From Limonium bicolor (lineage: Eukaryota > Streptophyta > Magnoliopsida > Caryophyllales > Plumbaginaceae), in assembly GCA_023374045.1 (NCBI GenBank), contig CM041777.1, positions 109,519,588 to 109,583,587 of the forward strand: a stretch of 64,000 nucleotides of DNA, in the 5' to 3' direction. Every line of letters starts with the position of its first letter. Within the stretch, counting starts at the first letter, position 1. Under the pieces are notes generated by a model. The model ran no database searches and had not been told where the DNA came from. It saw only the letters and a list, made by a program, of their open reading frames with translations. Positions 33,880 to 45,840 of this stretch are shown in pieces. Made by a program: the position numbers and the translations under genes.

Positions 33880-35740
33880 ATTTTACGTATTCATTCAGAG
33901 TTTAATTTATAGAAGTTTCCACTAATTATTGGAAATATTTACACCAATCTTTTATTATTCTTTCCATCACTGTTATAAAAAAAGATTATAGCAAATTGTC
34001 TCGAATCATTGTATATAATAATTTTTCTTAGCATTAATCAGTTTACAGAGCTTGACTTATTGATAAACGTGTGGAAACGATAAACTGAGTTTTTGGAGGC
34101 GATTTTACGTATTCAGTTAACCTTGATTTTTTCGTATCCACGATATTTTATAACGTGTTCTACTGATTATTATAAACATGTACACAACCTTCTATAATCA
34201 TTTCCATGACTATTTTAAATAGATGACATGAGCTGTTATATGATCAGTTTACAGAGCTTGACTTATTGATAAACGTGTGGAAACGATAAACTGAGTTGTT
34301 GGAGTCGATTTTACGTATTCAGTTAACCTTGATTTTTTTGTATCCACGATATTTTTATAAACGTTTCCACTGATTATTATAAACATGTACACAACCTTTT
34401 ATAATCATTCCATGACTATTTTAAAATAGATGACACGAGCTGTTTATCAGTTTACAGAGCTTGACTTATTGATAAACGTGTGGAAACGATAAACTGAGTT
34501 GTTGGAGTCGATTTTACGTATTCAGTTAACCTTGATTTTTTCGTATCCACGATAATTTATATAACGTTTCCACTGATTATTATAACATGTACATAACCTT
34601 CTATAATCATTTCCCATGACTATTTTAAATAGATGACATGAGCTGTTAATCAGTTTACAGAGCTTGACTTATTGATAAACGTGTGGAAAGATAAACTGAG
34701 TTTGTTGGAGTCGATTTTATTATTCAGTTAACCTTGATTTTTTCGTATCCACGATATTTTTAAACGTTTCCACTGATTATTATAAACATGTACACAACCT
34801 TCTATAATCATTCCATGACTATTTTAAAATAGATGACACAGCTTTATATCAGTTTACAGAGCTTGACTTATTGATAAACGTTGGAAACGATAACTGAGTT
34901 GTTGGAGTCGATTTTACGTATTCAGTTAACCTTGATGTTTTTGTATCCACGATATTTTATAACGTTTCCACTGATTATTATAAACATGTACACAACCTTC
35001 TATAATCATTTCCATGACTATTTAAATAGATGACACGAGCTGTTATATCAGTTTTACAGAGCTTGACTTATTGATAAACGTGTGGAAACGATAAACTTAG
35101 TTGTTGAAGTCGATTTTACATTTCAGTTAACCTTGATTTTTTTATCCACGATAATTTAAACGTTTCCACTGATTATAATAAATGTACACAACTTTCTATA
35201 ATCATTTCCATGATTTTTAAAATAGATGACACAAGCTGTTATATTTGTTTTCCTTTGGTCGTTCTTATTAAATCATTATATATAAGAATATTTTTTACAA
35301 TCTATGAGTTTACAGAGCTAGATTGAATGATAGTATAAATGTTTTCGAAACGATAAAAAATTTGTTAGAGTCAATTTTATGTATTTATTAACCTTGGTTT
35401 TTACGTATTCACAATAATTTATAAACGTTTCTACTGATAATTAGAAACATATACAAACCTTCTATGATCGTTTCCATGACTATTTTAAAATAGCTGACAC
35501 TAATTGTTTATATATTTTCCTTTGGCTGTTTTTATCAATCATGGTATATAACATTAACCATATTAAAGAGTTTGACTCATTGATATACAGTATACCTTGA
35601 AGGCTTAATCATTTGGATACGATAACTGAGTTTTGGATTCAATTTTACGAATTCGTTAAACTTGGTTTTTACGTATCCATGATAACTTATAAATGTTTCC
35701 AGTGATCATTAAAAACATGTACACAACCTTCCATAACCTA
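33880..35740. repeat. Tandem array of a unit near 203 bp, about six close and several decayed copies
   Basis: CAGAGCTTGACTTATTGATA recurs at steps of 206, 203, 203, 199 and 200 bp (its CTTG at 34051, 34257, 34460, 34663, 34862, 35062). Diverged copies continue on both sides. Each unit contains GATAAACG...GATAAAC, 'TATCCACGAT' and 'TTTCCACTGATTATTA'. The array lies in the CACTA-like element, 3' of the HCF164 copy. Confidence 0.93.
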
Positions 35741-35759
35741 TCACACACTAAAAAATGTA

Positions 35760-36770
35760 CACAACGTTGATTCTAATTAATAATTTTTTTCAACCAACTC
35801 TTCTACCTTTCTGTACATGTACCCCCACCACACACACAAAAACATTGATAATTATTCCCCTCCCCCCAACTTCTTCTCATTGTTCAATCTTTGTCACTTT
35901 CCTCTAACCTTCCCTTCACCATCAAGCATACGACATCAAATCATCAAGCTACATCTCAAACAAAGAATATATACTCATCAAGGACGAAAAGAAAGACCAT
36001 AGTATGGGTGTTCTTATTAGTTTATAGCTACTTTTGCAAAGTATCAACGACAATTCCTCTTTCTTTCTCTCCTTCTTTTTGGGTTATACAGAAGCTCTCC
36101 AAAAAGCATATGAAAGTCTGTAGATCCTCGTACCAAAAGCAAAAGCGAGATAAAAACGTCCATACCAGACAACGAAGTAGAAGAAGCCATCATACAATTG
36201 GGTTAATTTACAACAACAACCGCGGTCTAGCAACTTCATTTTCTCTAACACTGCCCACCCATCCATGAGCTTCAATTTTGTTCTCTCTGGTCAAGCCACA
36301 ACACGCTATCTACCTCAATATTCCACTTGCTAGCAGCTGAAATGAATGATGGCCATAAATCGAAGCAATGGTTGGTCTTCCCCTTCCTTTTGAATTGTCT
36401 CAGTTAGGGTAGGGATATTGGGAAAGGAAAAACGGAATAATTGAGAATTTACCTAGGCCAGCGAATTTGCCCCTTGTCGATTGTTTTGTGTCGATGAGTA
36501 CAAATCTGGTGAGCAAATGGTGAACAAGTCGGTGAGTACAAATTCTGATGAACAAATGGAGGGGCGCAGCGAAGAAAAGGGGAAGGCTTTGGATTTTTCA
36601 AACTCTCGACCTGCGGTTGGATTTTTCAAGTCGTTGAGTACAAATTCTGAGGTTGATGAGTGCAAACATCTCCGCCCCGATCCTCTCTGTTTTTGCTCAA
36701 GCCAAATTCTAATCTCACCGTTCGTTTTGATTGACGGTGGATATTGAATCCGTCAATTGACGGATATATC
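35760..36770. other. Right internal part of the CACTA-like element, no gene recognised
   Basis: Small plus-strand frames (for example 36481-36747) show no known domain. The words GAACAAATGG / GAGCAAATGG with GAGTACAAAT repeat three times at 36495-36650. Confidence 0.4.
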
Positions 36771-36982
36771 CTGTCCGTGACAGGATCCGCGCCCCACTAG
36801 TAAGTTATAACTGACAGTGCAAATCAGATTGATTTGTTCGTCATTAATGCTAAAGACGGTTTTACGCATACGCGATTTGTGAGCACGTGATTAACTAATT
36901 AATCAGTCCACATTTTTGTTTCTTTTTTTTTTTCTCTTTTGATAGCGTCCGCATTTCTCGACATCTGAATCCTTAGTGCGTA

Positions 36983-37216
36983 CTCCCTCCGTCCTGAATT
37001 GACCGTCCTGTTTACTATTTGGATATGTCGTTTGACTTCAATTTTTAACATATAATAAATTAATTTTGAAAATTTTAGTTTTGCATATGATTCCTTACAT
37101 GATAACTATATGTTACAAAATTTAGTTTTATAAAATTATTTTATCTTATATGCTTAATATTGAAGTGGAAAAGCGTGTCATAAAGCAAACAGGACGTCAA
37201 TTCAGGACGGAGAGAG
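36983..37216 (+). mobile_element. Stowaway-type MITE
   Basis: CTCCCTCCGTCCTGAATTG and the inverse GACGGAGAGAG ends, with TA at 36981-36982 and 37217-37218. Same family and orientation as copy A at 29.2 kb. Confidence 0.92.
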
Positions 37217-37218
37217 TA

Positions 37219-38481
37219 TATATTTTCACTCTTTTGTAACTCTTCAACGGTACCCAGGTAGGCCCGTCTTCTTTTTTCCTGCTCAAGTTGCACATGCTTA
37301 TGGGTGAGTGCATTCGGTGAAATCGGGGCCTATTGCTGCAAGGAGTATAGAGGTACAAATATGAAATATCCATTCATCATTATCATTGGGTTGAATCAAT
37401 TGATTCAGGCCACTATTAGCCCCCCGTTTCTTTTTTGATTTTTTCAATAGATACTTCACTTTATGATGTTATTAATTATGCCCACTTTATTTGTTTTTTG
37501 TTTCTCATTTTTTTGGAGCATACACTTATAAAATGAGAGCCGGCTTAGAGTAAGGCTAGGATGTTTTATGGAACAGGGCCTCCAAATTTTGAGGTTTTTT
37601 TTTAAGAAAAATTAAAATTAATTTAAAAAGAAAAAATATGTATAATTAATTAATTAACTATTGATTGAATTTAAAAATATTAAGTTTTTGAAAAGACAAA
37701 TAAATGAATAAAGCTTGGTGAAATTATTTATATTTTAGTACGATCTATAGTTTTCATCTCCCAACAATTCACCGATTATAAAATTCTCACAACTCTTCCG
37801 CAATATTAGTCCTATCCTTTGAACAATCTGCTACTCTATATTTTTTCAAATTTTTCAAGATAGACTATTGATTTTTTTATGAAGAGAAAAGACTAAAAAG
37901 TGCATGACGGTAAATATATTATGACACTACTAGAATAATGACTATTTTAAATTGATTATTCGATAATAGTATACTTCTTCTAGTTTGTTTGTATTCTCGT
38001 TTTTTTAATACATTTTATCACATTTTATAGTTTAATATAAATTTATATTGTGACACAAATAAATTAATTTTTTTATACTTTATACATAGGACCTTATTTA
38101 AATATTTAACACAGGACCCCTCAAATTACCGAGCCGCCCCTAACGAGAGCTTACCCATACTCAAACAATTACAATCTTGTATTCATATTAAACCCAGGTA
38201 GGAGGGATGGCTCGCAGCGAACTTATATTAGAAGAAATGTTACATTTACATAGATGTAATGGAGTTTATGTTGAAACATACGACCGGGTTGCCAATCTTG
38301 CGTCCGGCTCATAGTTTTCGTCCGGACGAGACTCAATAGAACGGTGAAGCGTATGTTTGTCTAGCCAAATCGTCCGGACTTGACGTATCATTGTCCGGCC
38401 AAATTGTCCGGATCCGGACATGACACAGCTCGCCTGGAAGTATATATTTAGGTTTTATTCAGCACTTTGGTTTACTCTCTT
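37219..38481. other. Spacer without a gene; cluster of GTCCGG words
   Basis: AT-rich in most parts. Between 38300 and 38420 the word GTCCGG(A/C) occurs five times, twice within TCCGGA palindromes. Confidence 0.5.
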
Positions 38482-38914
38482 ATAATATTAAGGTATAATT
38501 TATGATATACCCTGTTTTCTTTCATAATTCACAATATACCTCTGTTGGTTTTTATAATTTAACTTTAAACATATTTAAATATTGTCCAAAATTGATTAAA
38601 TTTTACATGGATGATGTTAAAGTGTTATATTTTGGTCCAATATCAAATTTGAAGTTTTTTAAGCTTATATGTGACATGTGGGACCCAATGAACATGTCAT
38701 AATTTTCATTGGGTCCCACAGGTCACACTTGAGCTTAAAAAATTTCAAATTTAATATTGGACCAAAATATAACACTTTGGCATCGTCCATGTAAATTTTT
38801 ATCAATTTTGGACAACATTTAAACATGTTTAAAGTTGAATTACGAAAACCAACAGGGGTATATTGTGAATTACGAAAGAAAACAGGGGTATATGGTGAAT
38901 TTTCCCTAATATTA
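38482..38914. mobile_element. Foldback MITE with arms of about 200 bp
   Basis: The left arm (38482-38690) is the near-perfect inverse of the right arm (38712-38914). Shared blocks include TAATATTA, ATATACC.CTGTTTTCTTTC, 'CAAAATTGAT', 'GTGTTATATTTTGGTCCAAT' and 'GTGGGACCCAATG'. The whole unit is a hairpin with a loop of about 20 bp. Confidence 0.88.
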
Positions 38915-39672
38915 ATTAAGAAACTCTCTTTCCTTAATCTTAACTAAGAAACTCCGTCTCATGTCTCTCTTCTCCACATAAGCATTTATGTTTTCTTAAA
39001 ACACATATTAAAGAGTGAAATCCACTTTGGTGTGGGTGAACCAAAAGTTGTTATTTCTAATAATTTCCTCCTATCATATCTACATCAATCAAACACTATT
39101 GTTTTCTATTAGTTTAACAGAGTAAAAATTCAAAGACTCAGATAATTAAAAAAAATACTCTCAAGAGTGAAGACTATGGGATTTAATTAGTCTCTAGAAG
39201 ATTGTCATCCTAGCTAATTAGTTCTCTTAGCTAACCTGAAAACTGCTAAGTCCAGTCCAGAGTATGAAGTGCTAGATAGCGATATGTTGCTTCTAATATT
39301 AAATTACGAGAAAGACGTTACAATATTTTACTATGATATAACAATATATAAATTGCTTTAGGTGTCGGTGATTGTCAGGTCATGAATGACTCTTTTTTAA
39401 GGTTATTATATAATATAACCACTCCGGTCACATTTGGGGTTTTAGTCGAGAAATTAAATCTGTCGTTAGTGTGGCTCGCACAGTAGAGTATATGCAATGG
39501 CTAGTCAAACTAGCTAGCACTAGTAGTTTGACCCGGTTTTTGGAAACACAGACACTCCACCCCACCACAGCAATTAATTAACAACTGCTTCCAATTAAGT
39601 CTGACAGTTTTTGTGTTGTTAACAAATGCACCTTAACTAAGATTTAGCAAACCCAGGTTCGATAAGATAAAG
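38915..39672. other. Spacer without a gene
   Basis: No coding or mobile feature recognised. Confidence 0.45.
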
Positions 39673-39968
39673 GGTTCGTCTGGGGACAGCTGCTGGGGCT
39701 GCTGTAGGCTCCTGCTGCTGGAAATTAAGAAGTTGTATGCTGATGGTTTTATAGAAGCTGTCAGCTGCTAGTTTTGGGTTTGGTGAAACGTCTGCTGATG
39801 GTTTTAAAAAGCAAAGACAATTATTAGGTCCTGCTGCTGAAAATTGAGAAGTTGTCAGCTGATGATTTTGCAGAAGTTGTCAGCTACTGGTTTTGGGTGT
39901 TTGGTGGAACCCTGCTGATTTTAGAAATTGAGAAGCTGTTGCTGCTGGAAGCTGTCCCCAAACGAGCT
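39673..39968. mobile_element. MITE with GGGGACAGC inverted ends, probably hAT-like
   Basis: GGTTCGTCTGGGGACAGC at the left is matched inversely by GCTGTCCCCAAACGAGC at the right. Inside, a unit of about 115 bp with CTGCTGCTG.AAATT, GAAGTTGT and AGCTGATG/GTTTTGGGT repeats two to three times. The target-site duplication is not clear. Confidence 0.65.
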
Positions 39969-40110
39969 CAAAGATTGGTTTTTCCAGTTTGTTGTTGGAT
40001 AATCAGCTAGATGTCTCGCCTACAGCTGTAAGCCACCACATTGTAGACATGCAGCATGCCAACTGTTCAAATTTTATACCAACTGTCCAAATTTTGAGCA
40101 CTATCATTCT

Positions 40111-40128
40111 GCATGCATGCATGCATGC
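40111..40128 (+). promoter_or_regulatory. RY (CATGCA) repeats upstream of defensin 1
   Basis: GCATGCATGCATGCATGC lies 220 bp upstream of the start codon. CATGCA elements are bound by B3 factors such as ABI3/FUS3 and are common in seed-expressed promoters. Seed expression is an inference. Confidence 0.5.
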
Positions 40129-40206
40129 AAAGATGTTATCTTAAATAATAATGGAAGATGAGAATCATTTTTATACAATATGAGCCTGCATGCCTTCTCC
40201 ACATTC

Positions 40207-40216
40207 TATATATATA
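40207..40216 (+). promoter_or_regulatory. TATA box of defensin 1
   Basis: TATATATATAG about 133 bp before the ATG, leaving room for a leader of about 100 nt. The defensin 2 promoter has a TATA box at a similar distance, also preceded by TTC. Confidence 0.6.
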
Positions 40217-40348
40217 GATACAAGAATTCAGACAAGGGCACAGCCGCAGAGGCACTGCTAGTTTTCATTGAAAGATTCTTCTACATATATAAAGGTTTGG
40301 AGAAGAAAATCCCCAAAAAGAAAACTTGAAATCGATCGAAGAGAATCA

Positions 40349-40576
40349 ATGGAGCGGAAGAACTTGAATTTAGTAGTCAGCCTCGTCATGGCTTTGCTTC
40401 TCTTCATCTCGGTGGTGCCAACAGAAGCATTGATGTGTGAGGCCCCAAGCCGGAGGTATAAGTTTGTTTGTGTGAGAGACAGTGGCTGCTCTAAAACCTG
40501 TTCGACTGAAGGATTCGCTGAAGGATATTGCAAACACAAAGTACGCAGGCAATGCTACTGCAGAAAGCCTTGTTAA
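40349..40576 (+). CDS. Plant defensin (gamma-thionin), copy 1
   Basis: A 75-residue secreted peptide precursor. Residues 1-27 form a signal peptide ('VSLVMALLLFISVVPTEA'). The mature part has eight cysteines at 30, 41, 47, 51, 61, 69, 71 and 75, spaced C-10-C-5-C-3-C-9-C-7-C-1-C-3-C, which is the plant defensin pattern of four disulfides. 'EGF' and the 'CYCRKPC' end are also typical. The start was chosen at 40349 because it opens the signal peptide and shares 'MERKN' with copy 2; an earlier in-frame ATG at 40268 would add a hydrophilic stretch. No intron is seen in the signal region, where most defensin genes have one. Members are usually antimicrobial, mainly antifungal; activity here is unknown. 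Confidence 0.9.
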   Translation: MERKNLNLVVSLVMALLLFISVVPTEALMCEAPSRRYKFVCVRDSGCSKTCSTEGFAEGYCKHKVRRQCYCRKPC

Positions 40577-42289
40577 ACAATTAATTAAAATGAAAATGTT
40601 TTACTCAGTTATATAATAATATATATGTGTAGCAGTCATCCCTGTTCCAAAAGATGTTATGTACGTACTGTGTGTGTTTTCTAATCTAGTTCGTTTTAAT
40701 GTTTTTTCCTTAATTTATTTATTTATGCCTATCTTTTGGTTCATATATATTTCCTTTGGCTTACTTGTACTTTCTCTCGGTTTTTGCCATTTTCAATAAG
40801 TGAGTAGTGTTGATTTGTTCTCACTCAAGACTTGTTTAACATGATGTTGAAAAGTGAGAATGTTCTAATAAAAGCTAACATCTATACTCTATAGGGATTT
40901 AGACGGTCATCTAGACATATATATATATATATATGGGCACGCAGGTAGCTAGGTCAATTGGTCTTAACATTATTCGAAGGAGTTTGAATTCCATACCGTC
41001 ATCATATTGACCTTAATCACAATAGTTTTAATCTACTGATAATGAAATTGGGATAACCGATCTATGAGCTCAACGTTGCTTCCAAAGGAGTATTAGTGAG
41101 ATATATAACTCTACTAGGGCATATCTTTTCCCATTTCGACTGCCAAAACATGGCTCAATTGTATGGTATAATTATGTCAGCAACATGGCCAAGTCAACAA
41201 TGGAAGTTCATGGATTTTGTTTTTGATAGCATGTGTAGTAATATTTACATGCTAGATATTTTATTTGACCAATGTCAAATAATACAAAGATAGTTGTGTA
41301 GAGTTTTAGGTCATGGATAACCACTACTATAATATATTTTTGGTAACAACGTGGTTTCCTCCGGGAGACTTTATCACGATTATTTTGGTGTGCTTAGGAT
41401 TTGTATTGATCTATATTGCTAAAAAATAATCGGGTTATAAATTTTCAATTCATATTTAACCCATAGAATTGAACCCATATAAAATTTGAATATTAAGATT
41501 TATGTCAATATTCTGTTAATGGGTCAATAATCTTAATCCATATTTGTGTGGAACGGTGGAGTTTGTGTGATTAATGATTGATATAGTATTTAGGTTTTCA
41601 AACAAATTTGTGTGGGTCTAAAAAGTGATAGTATTTGTGTTTGTTATTATACTAATGTTATAGAATTAATAATATTCAAGTAAAATATATACATATTTTT
41701 ATTTATTTTTAATTAAATTAAGTAAACGGGTCGGGTTGAATTCAGATTAGGATCTTTAACTTATACCCAACTCATATATTTAATAGGCCATCCATACCCG
41801 ATCTAATAATTGAATGTGTCAATAATCTTAATTCATACTCACTATTTACGGGTTGGGTTTGGGTCGAGTTATCGGGTTGGGTAAAAATTTTCACTCTAGT
41901 CGAGATTAGTAGGTTTTAGGAAAGAATAGGAATCGTTGTCTTTTACTAATAATCATTTTTTACTATCTAAAATTGTATAGTGCAAAAGTATAGGTTTTGT
42001 ATCTTAAACTATCTACATCTAATAGAATTTCAGTAATATCAGAATTCAATGTATAACTATAGTTTTTATTTATTAACTGTATAGTTTTTATAGGACAAAT
42101 GTACATGTATGTAGTCATTTATAGCTACATTTAGATGTAGCCAAGAAATTACCTTTACTGAAAGATGTTTTCCAGCATTTATAGTAGTGTGTAACAAGTC
42201 TAAAAAATAGACAAAAAGAAGCTCTGGGTTGATGGGCCAGAATAATAGAAAATTTCCACCAAGGCCCACGAATACTACCCAATGAGAGG
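40577..42289. other. 3' flank of defensin 1 and gene-free spacer
   Basis: No gene recognised. (AT)n lies at 40918-40934. A CACTACTATAATATATTTTTG at about 41322 looks like a possible CACTA terminus, but no partner end was found. Confidence 0.4.
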
Positions 42290-45200
42290 GTGCTTTGACC
42301 GATTTGTAAGAAACTGAGAAGTCATGAGCGGCTTAGTCAAGCTATCGGCTAATTGCTCTAGTGAGGAAAGATGTGGAATTCATAAAGACCCGTTCTTTAC
42401 TCTCTCACGAACGAAGTGATAGTCGAGGGAAATGTGTTTAATCCAGCTATGACGGATGGGATTTGCAGTGAGAAAGGTAGCCCCAAGTTACCACAGTGAA
42501 GAATTGGGGGAGTTCAAAGCCATGACCCTAATTCGGAGACAACTTGTGGGAGCTTTTGGAGTTCGGCGGCACCGGTGGCCAGAGCCTTGTATTCAGCCTC
42601 CATCGATGACTGAGAAACCGTGGAGTGCTTATGGGAACTCCGAGACACGAGGAGGGAGCCGAGGAAGACAAGATAACCACCAGTAGATCTGTCGTCGAGC
42701 AAGGATCATCCCCAGTCAGAGGGGTGTTCATGCAAAACCGGAACCACTAAACCGAAACTGGAACCGGTGAAACCGAAACAGGAAACCCGGTTAACCAAAG
42801 TGGTTTGCCGGTTTGGTTAACCAAACCGTTTAGTTTCCCGGTTCCGGTAACAATTATTGATTTTAAGGAATCCGATTAACCGGAAAATCGTTTAAGTATT
42901 TCAACTTATTAATTTTTTGATTTTTTAGTATAAGTATAAAATTTTATGGTTAATTAGTAGATTTACAAAAAACAATTGTACAATTATATAGTTAATGGTT
43001 AGAATTATACTAAAACCAATAAAATCTTACCAAAATCGATGGTTAACCGGTTTTACTGCACCAAAACCGATAAAATCGCATGTTGTTTACTAATTATAAG
43101 AAAAAACACATAAATCTACATCACTTTGGTTAATCGATAAACCGGTAAAACCGCACACCAAAACCGATGGTTAACTGATCCTAGTTAACCGCTTTAAAAT
43201 GAACTGGTTACGGTTATCAAATTTGACTAACCGAATATCCGGTTAACTGGTTTCTGGCTAACCGGAACACCCCTACCAATCAGCATCGGTGTAGACTTTG
43301 AGAAGACCAGGTGAGGAGGCAGAGAAAAAAAAGTCTGAGATGCTTGGTGTGGTTCAGATAGCGCAGCATACGCTTCATAGCTTGCCAATGAACAAGTCTC
43401 GGTGAGTGCATGAATTAACACAGTATGTATACTGCATAATTGATATCAGTCCTAGTGAAACTTAGGTATTGCAAAGCCCCTACATTGCTGCGATACTTTG
43501 TAGGATTGTCATAAAGGAGAGAGTCAAATGTGTCAAGGGAAATGGTAGGAAAAATTGGAGTTGAAACAGATTTGGAATTATGCATTTATGTGCATATGAG
43601 TAGGTCTGTGATATAGTGTGTTTGGGATAGATGCAAACCACTACATGTTTGCATGACAGAAACACCAAGGCAGTGTTTTAGGGGATCAATGTCTGTGATA
43701 GAAGAAGAAGCTGAAAAATGTTTGATGAATTTCTGTAAAAGAGACACAGATGAGCCTGTGATAAGAACATCATCTACATAGACAAGTATATAAACAATGT
43801 CTTTGCCTTGATTGAAAACAAATAGGGAGTGATCTGCCTGAGAGATTGTAAAACCTAGTCAACCAAAAATGAACTGAGTTTAGCATACCAGGCATGCGGG
43901 TACTGTTTTAGGCCGTAGAGAGACCTCCTTAATAGGCAAACATGATTAGGGAACTGGTTACTGATAAAACTAGAGGGGTTGTTTAGTATAAACAGTTTTC
44001 TCCAAATTGCCATGAAAAAAGGCGTTTTGGACATCAATCTGTTGTATTGGCCACTGTTATGAGACAACTAGGGAGAGAACCAGCCTTATAGTTGACTGCT
44101 TTACTACAGGACTAAAGGTCTCTGTATAATCAAAACCATAGGACTGGTTAAACCCTTGGGCAATAAGCCTGGCTTTACGCTTAATGATAGAACCATCTGT
44201 AGCATGTTTTGTACGAAAAACCCATTTTACACCAAGCAAATTCATAGAGGGATGATGAGGTACGAGAGTCCAAGTGTTGGTAGCTTGTAGGGCAGCAAGT
44301 TCTTTTCTCATAGCATCAGTCCATTATGGAATAATTAGTGCTTGTTTAGGGGTAGGACAATCAGGAGCTGAGTTAAGTTGGGTATGATGAAGAGTGTATC
44401 CAGTTGTCCCATCTGTTCGAGTGAGAGGTTTCAGAGAATTAGTTTTGAAACGAGTAGTCATAGAATGAACATTTGTAGGAGCACCTGGAGGAGAAGGTAT
44501 AGTAGAAGTGGATGGATGTGCAGTTTATGTAGATTGTGGGTTAGTAATTGAGGGAGATGTAGGTTCAGGATAGGAAATAGGTGTTGAAGAGTGAGAGATG
44601 TTGGGAATATGTGGGTGATATATTGTGGGAGGGTGAAAGTGGAAAGGAAGAAACAAATGAGGGAGGAGATGGGAACTGGAGTGGGGAAGGGAGGTCTGGT
44701 AAAGAGGAGTATGGAGTGGGGTTTAAGGGTATTTGAACAGAAAAGTGGGAGGAATCATCATAAGGAATAAGAAGAATATATGTGTGAGGAGTATTGTCTG
44801 AAGGTAAAGTAGGCGGAAGGTGAGCAAAAGGGGAGAGGGTCTCATTAAAGAACATCATGAGAAACAAAATTTTTGTGAGAGGTGAGATTGTAACAAAGGT
44901 AACCTGCATGATTTTGTGAATATCAAAGAAACACACACTGTTCAGATCTAGGGGCAAGTTTGTGAGAGTTAAAAGGGGGCAGATTTGGGAAGCAAGCACA
45001 TCCAAAGGTCTTGAGAAAAGTGTAATCTGGAGCAGTGTGAATAAGAGCTTCATAGGGGGTTTTCAGATTTAAAACAACTATAGGAGTACGATTCATTCAA
45101 TAGCCAGCAACTTTGAATGCATATGACCAGTAGGTTAGTGGCATAAAGGCTTGAGCCACAAGACAAATTCCCTTATCAATAGTGTATCTATTTCTACTCT

Positions 45201-45835
45201 AAACAAATCATTCTGCTGATGTGAGTATGAACAAGTAAGTCTATGTTAGATTTCTTGTTCCTGAAACAAGGGGATGAGAGCCTGAAATTCTCCCCCTCCG
45301 TCTGTTTGAACAACCTTAAGAGATGAGCTGTAGAAGTTTGTAATCAAGGCATGAAAAACTGTAAAGACTTTATAGGCATCAGACTTTGCCTTAAGAGGAA
45401 AAAGTCAAACATACCGAGTGCAATCATCCATAATCAGTAGAGAAAAATCTAAAACCATCAACAGATGTAAGGTAAGCTTGTCCCCATAAATCCATACAAA
45501 ATTAAGTCAAAAGGGTAACTTAGAATTGCTAGGAGAACTTGGAAGAGGAAGAGAGTGAGTTTTCCCAACAAAACATGTAGAACAAGACTTGAACAGGAGT
45601 ACTGTTGTTAACTAGAAATTTAAAAATGATTTATAGTTCACTTTGTTGTAGAAAGTGAATGATGACCTAAGTGCCAATGCCAGATGGTGGGTGTAGCTTG
45701 AACACTTAGAGTTTAGCTGAACAGTAGAGGCAGCATCAACAGATTAAGGGCAAACATACATTCCTTGCTTAACCGGTCCTTTGAGAAGAACCTTGAGAGT
45801 TTGATAGTCCTTCACAAGAAGAAGAGTACACGGCC
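42290..45835 (-). pseudogene. Ty1/Copia pol remnant: integrase, reverse transcriptase, RNase H
   Basis: Read on the minus strand, the order is a GAG-pre-integrase end ('LLKGPVKQGMY'), an integrase zone around 45250-45620, and a Pro/Ser-rich linker. Reverse transcriptase follows (44311-43855; 'GVKWVFRTKHATDGSIIKRK', 'DYTETFSPVVK', 'RRSLYGLKQYPHAWYAKLSS'). Last is RNase H (42702-42290; 'DDRSTGGYLVFLGS', 'SQSSMEAEYKALA', '[17 protein letters not shown]'). Many stops and frameshifts make it non-functional, and no LTR is assigned with confidence. A hAT-like element interrupts the RNase H part. The upstream end meets the probable solo LTR at 45841. Confidence 0.9.
42720..43275. mobile_element. hAT-like non-autonomous element nested in the Copia RNase H
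   Basis: The ends are AGGGGTGTTC and GAACACCCCTA. They are flanked by CCAGTCAG (42712-42719) and CCAATCAG (43276-43283), an 8-bp target-site duplication with one change. On the minus strand the Copia protein reads 'YTDADW' on one side and the duplicated Trp codon on the other, confirming insertion into the gene. The interior is rich in AACCGGTTAACC-type words in both orientations. Confidence 0.85.
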
Positions 45836-45840
45836 GTATC

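Larger units (their letters stand above)
31934..36802. mobile_element. CACTA-like non-autonomous element carrying captured gene sequence
   Basis: The left end is CACTAGTAGCGAAGGGG followed by GTGACGGA, CTGACGGATTCAAT and a TCTCACC. The right end, read inward, is TACTAGTGGGGCGCGG followed by GTCACGGA, TTGACGGATTCAAT and a GGTGAGATT. The inverted ends thus agree over about 80-100 bp with changes. No transposase is seen inside; instead there is a broken HCF164 copy and a tandem array. The right end begins T rather than C, and the 3-bp flanks (TCC and AGT) do not match, so exact termini are uncertain. Confidence 0.65.

Noticed and set aside
41322..41345. CACTACTATAATATATTTTTG as a CACTA end
   Set aside because: No inverted partner, no subterminal repeats and no duplication could be found.
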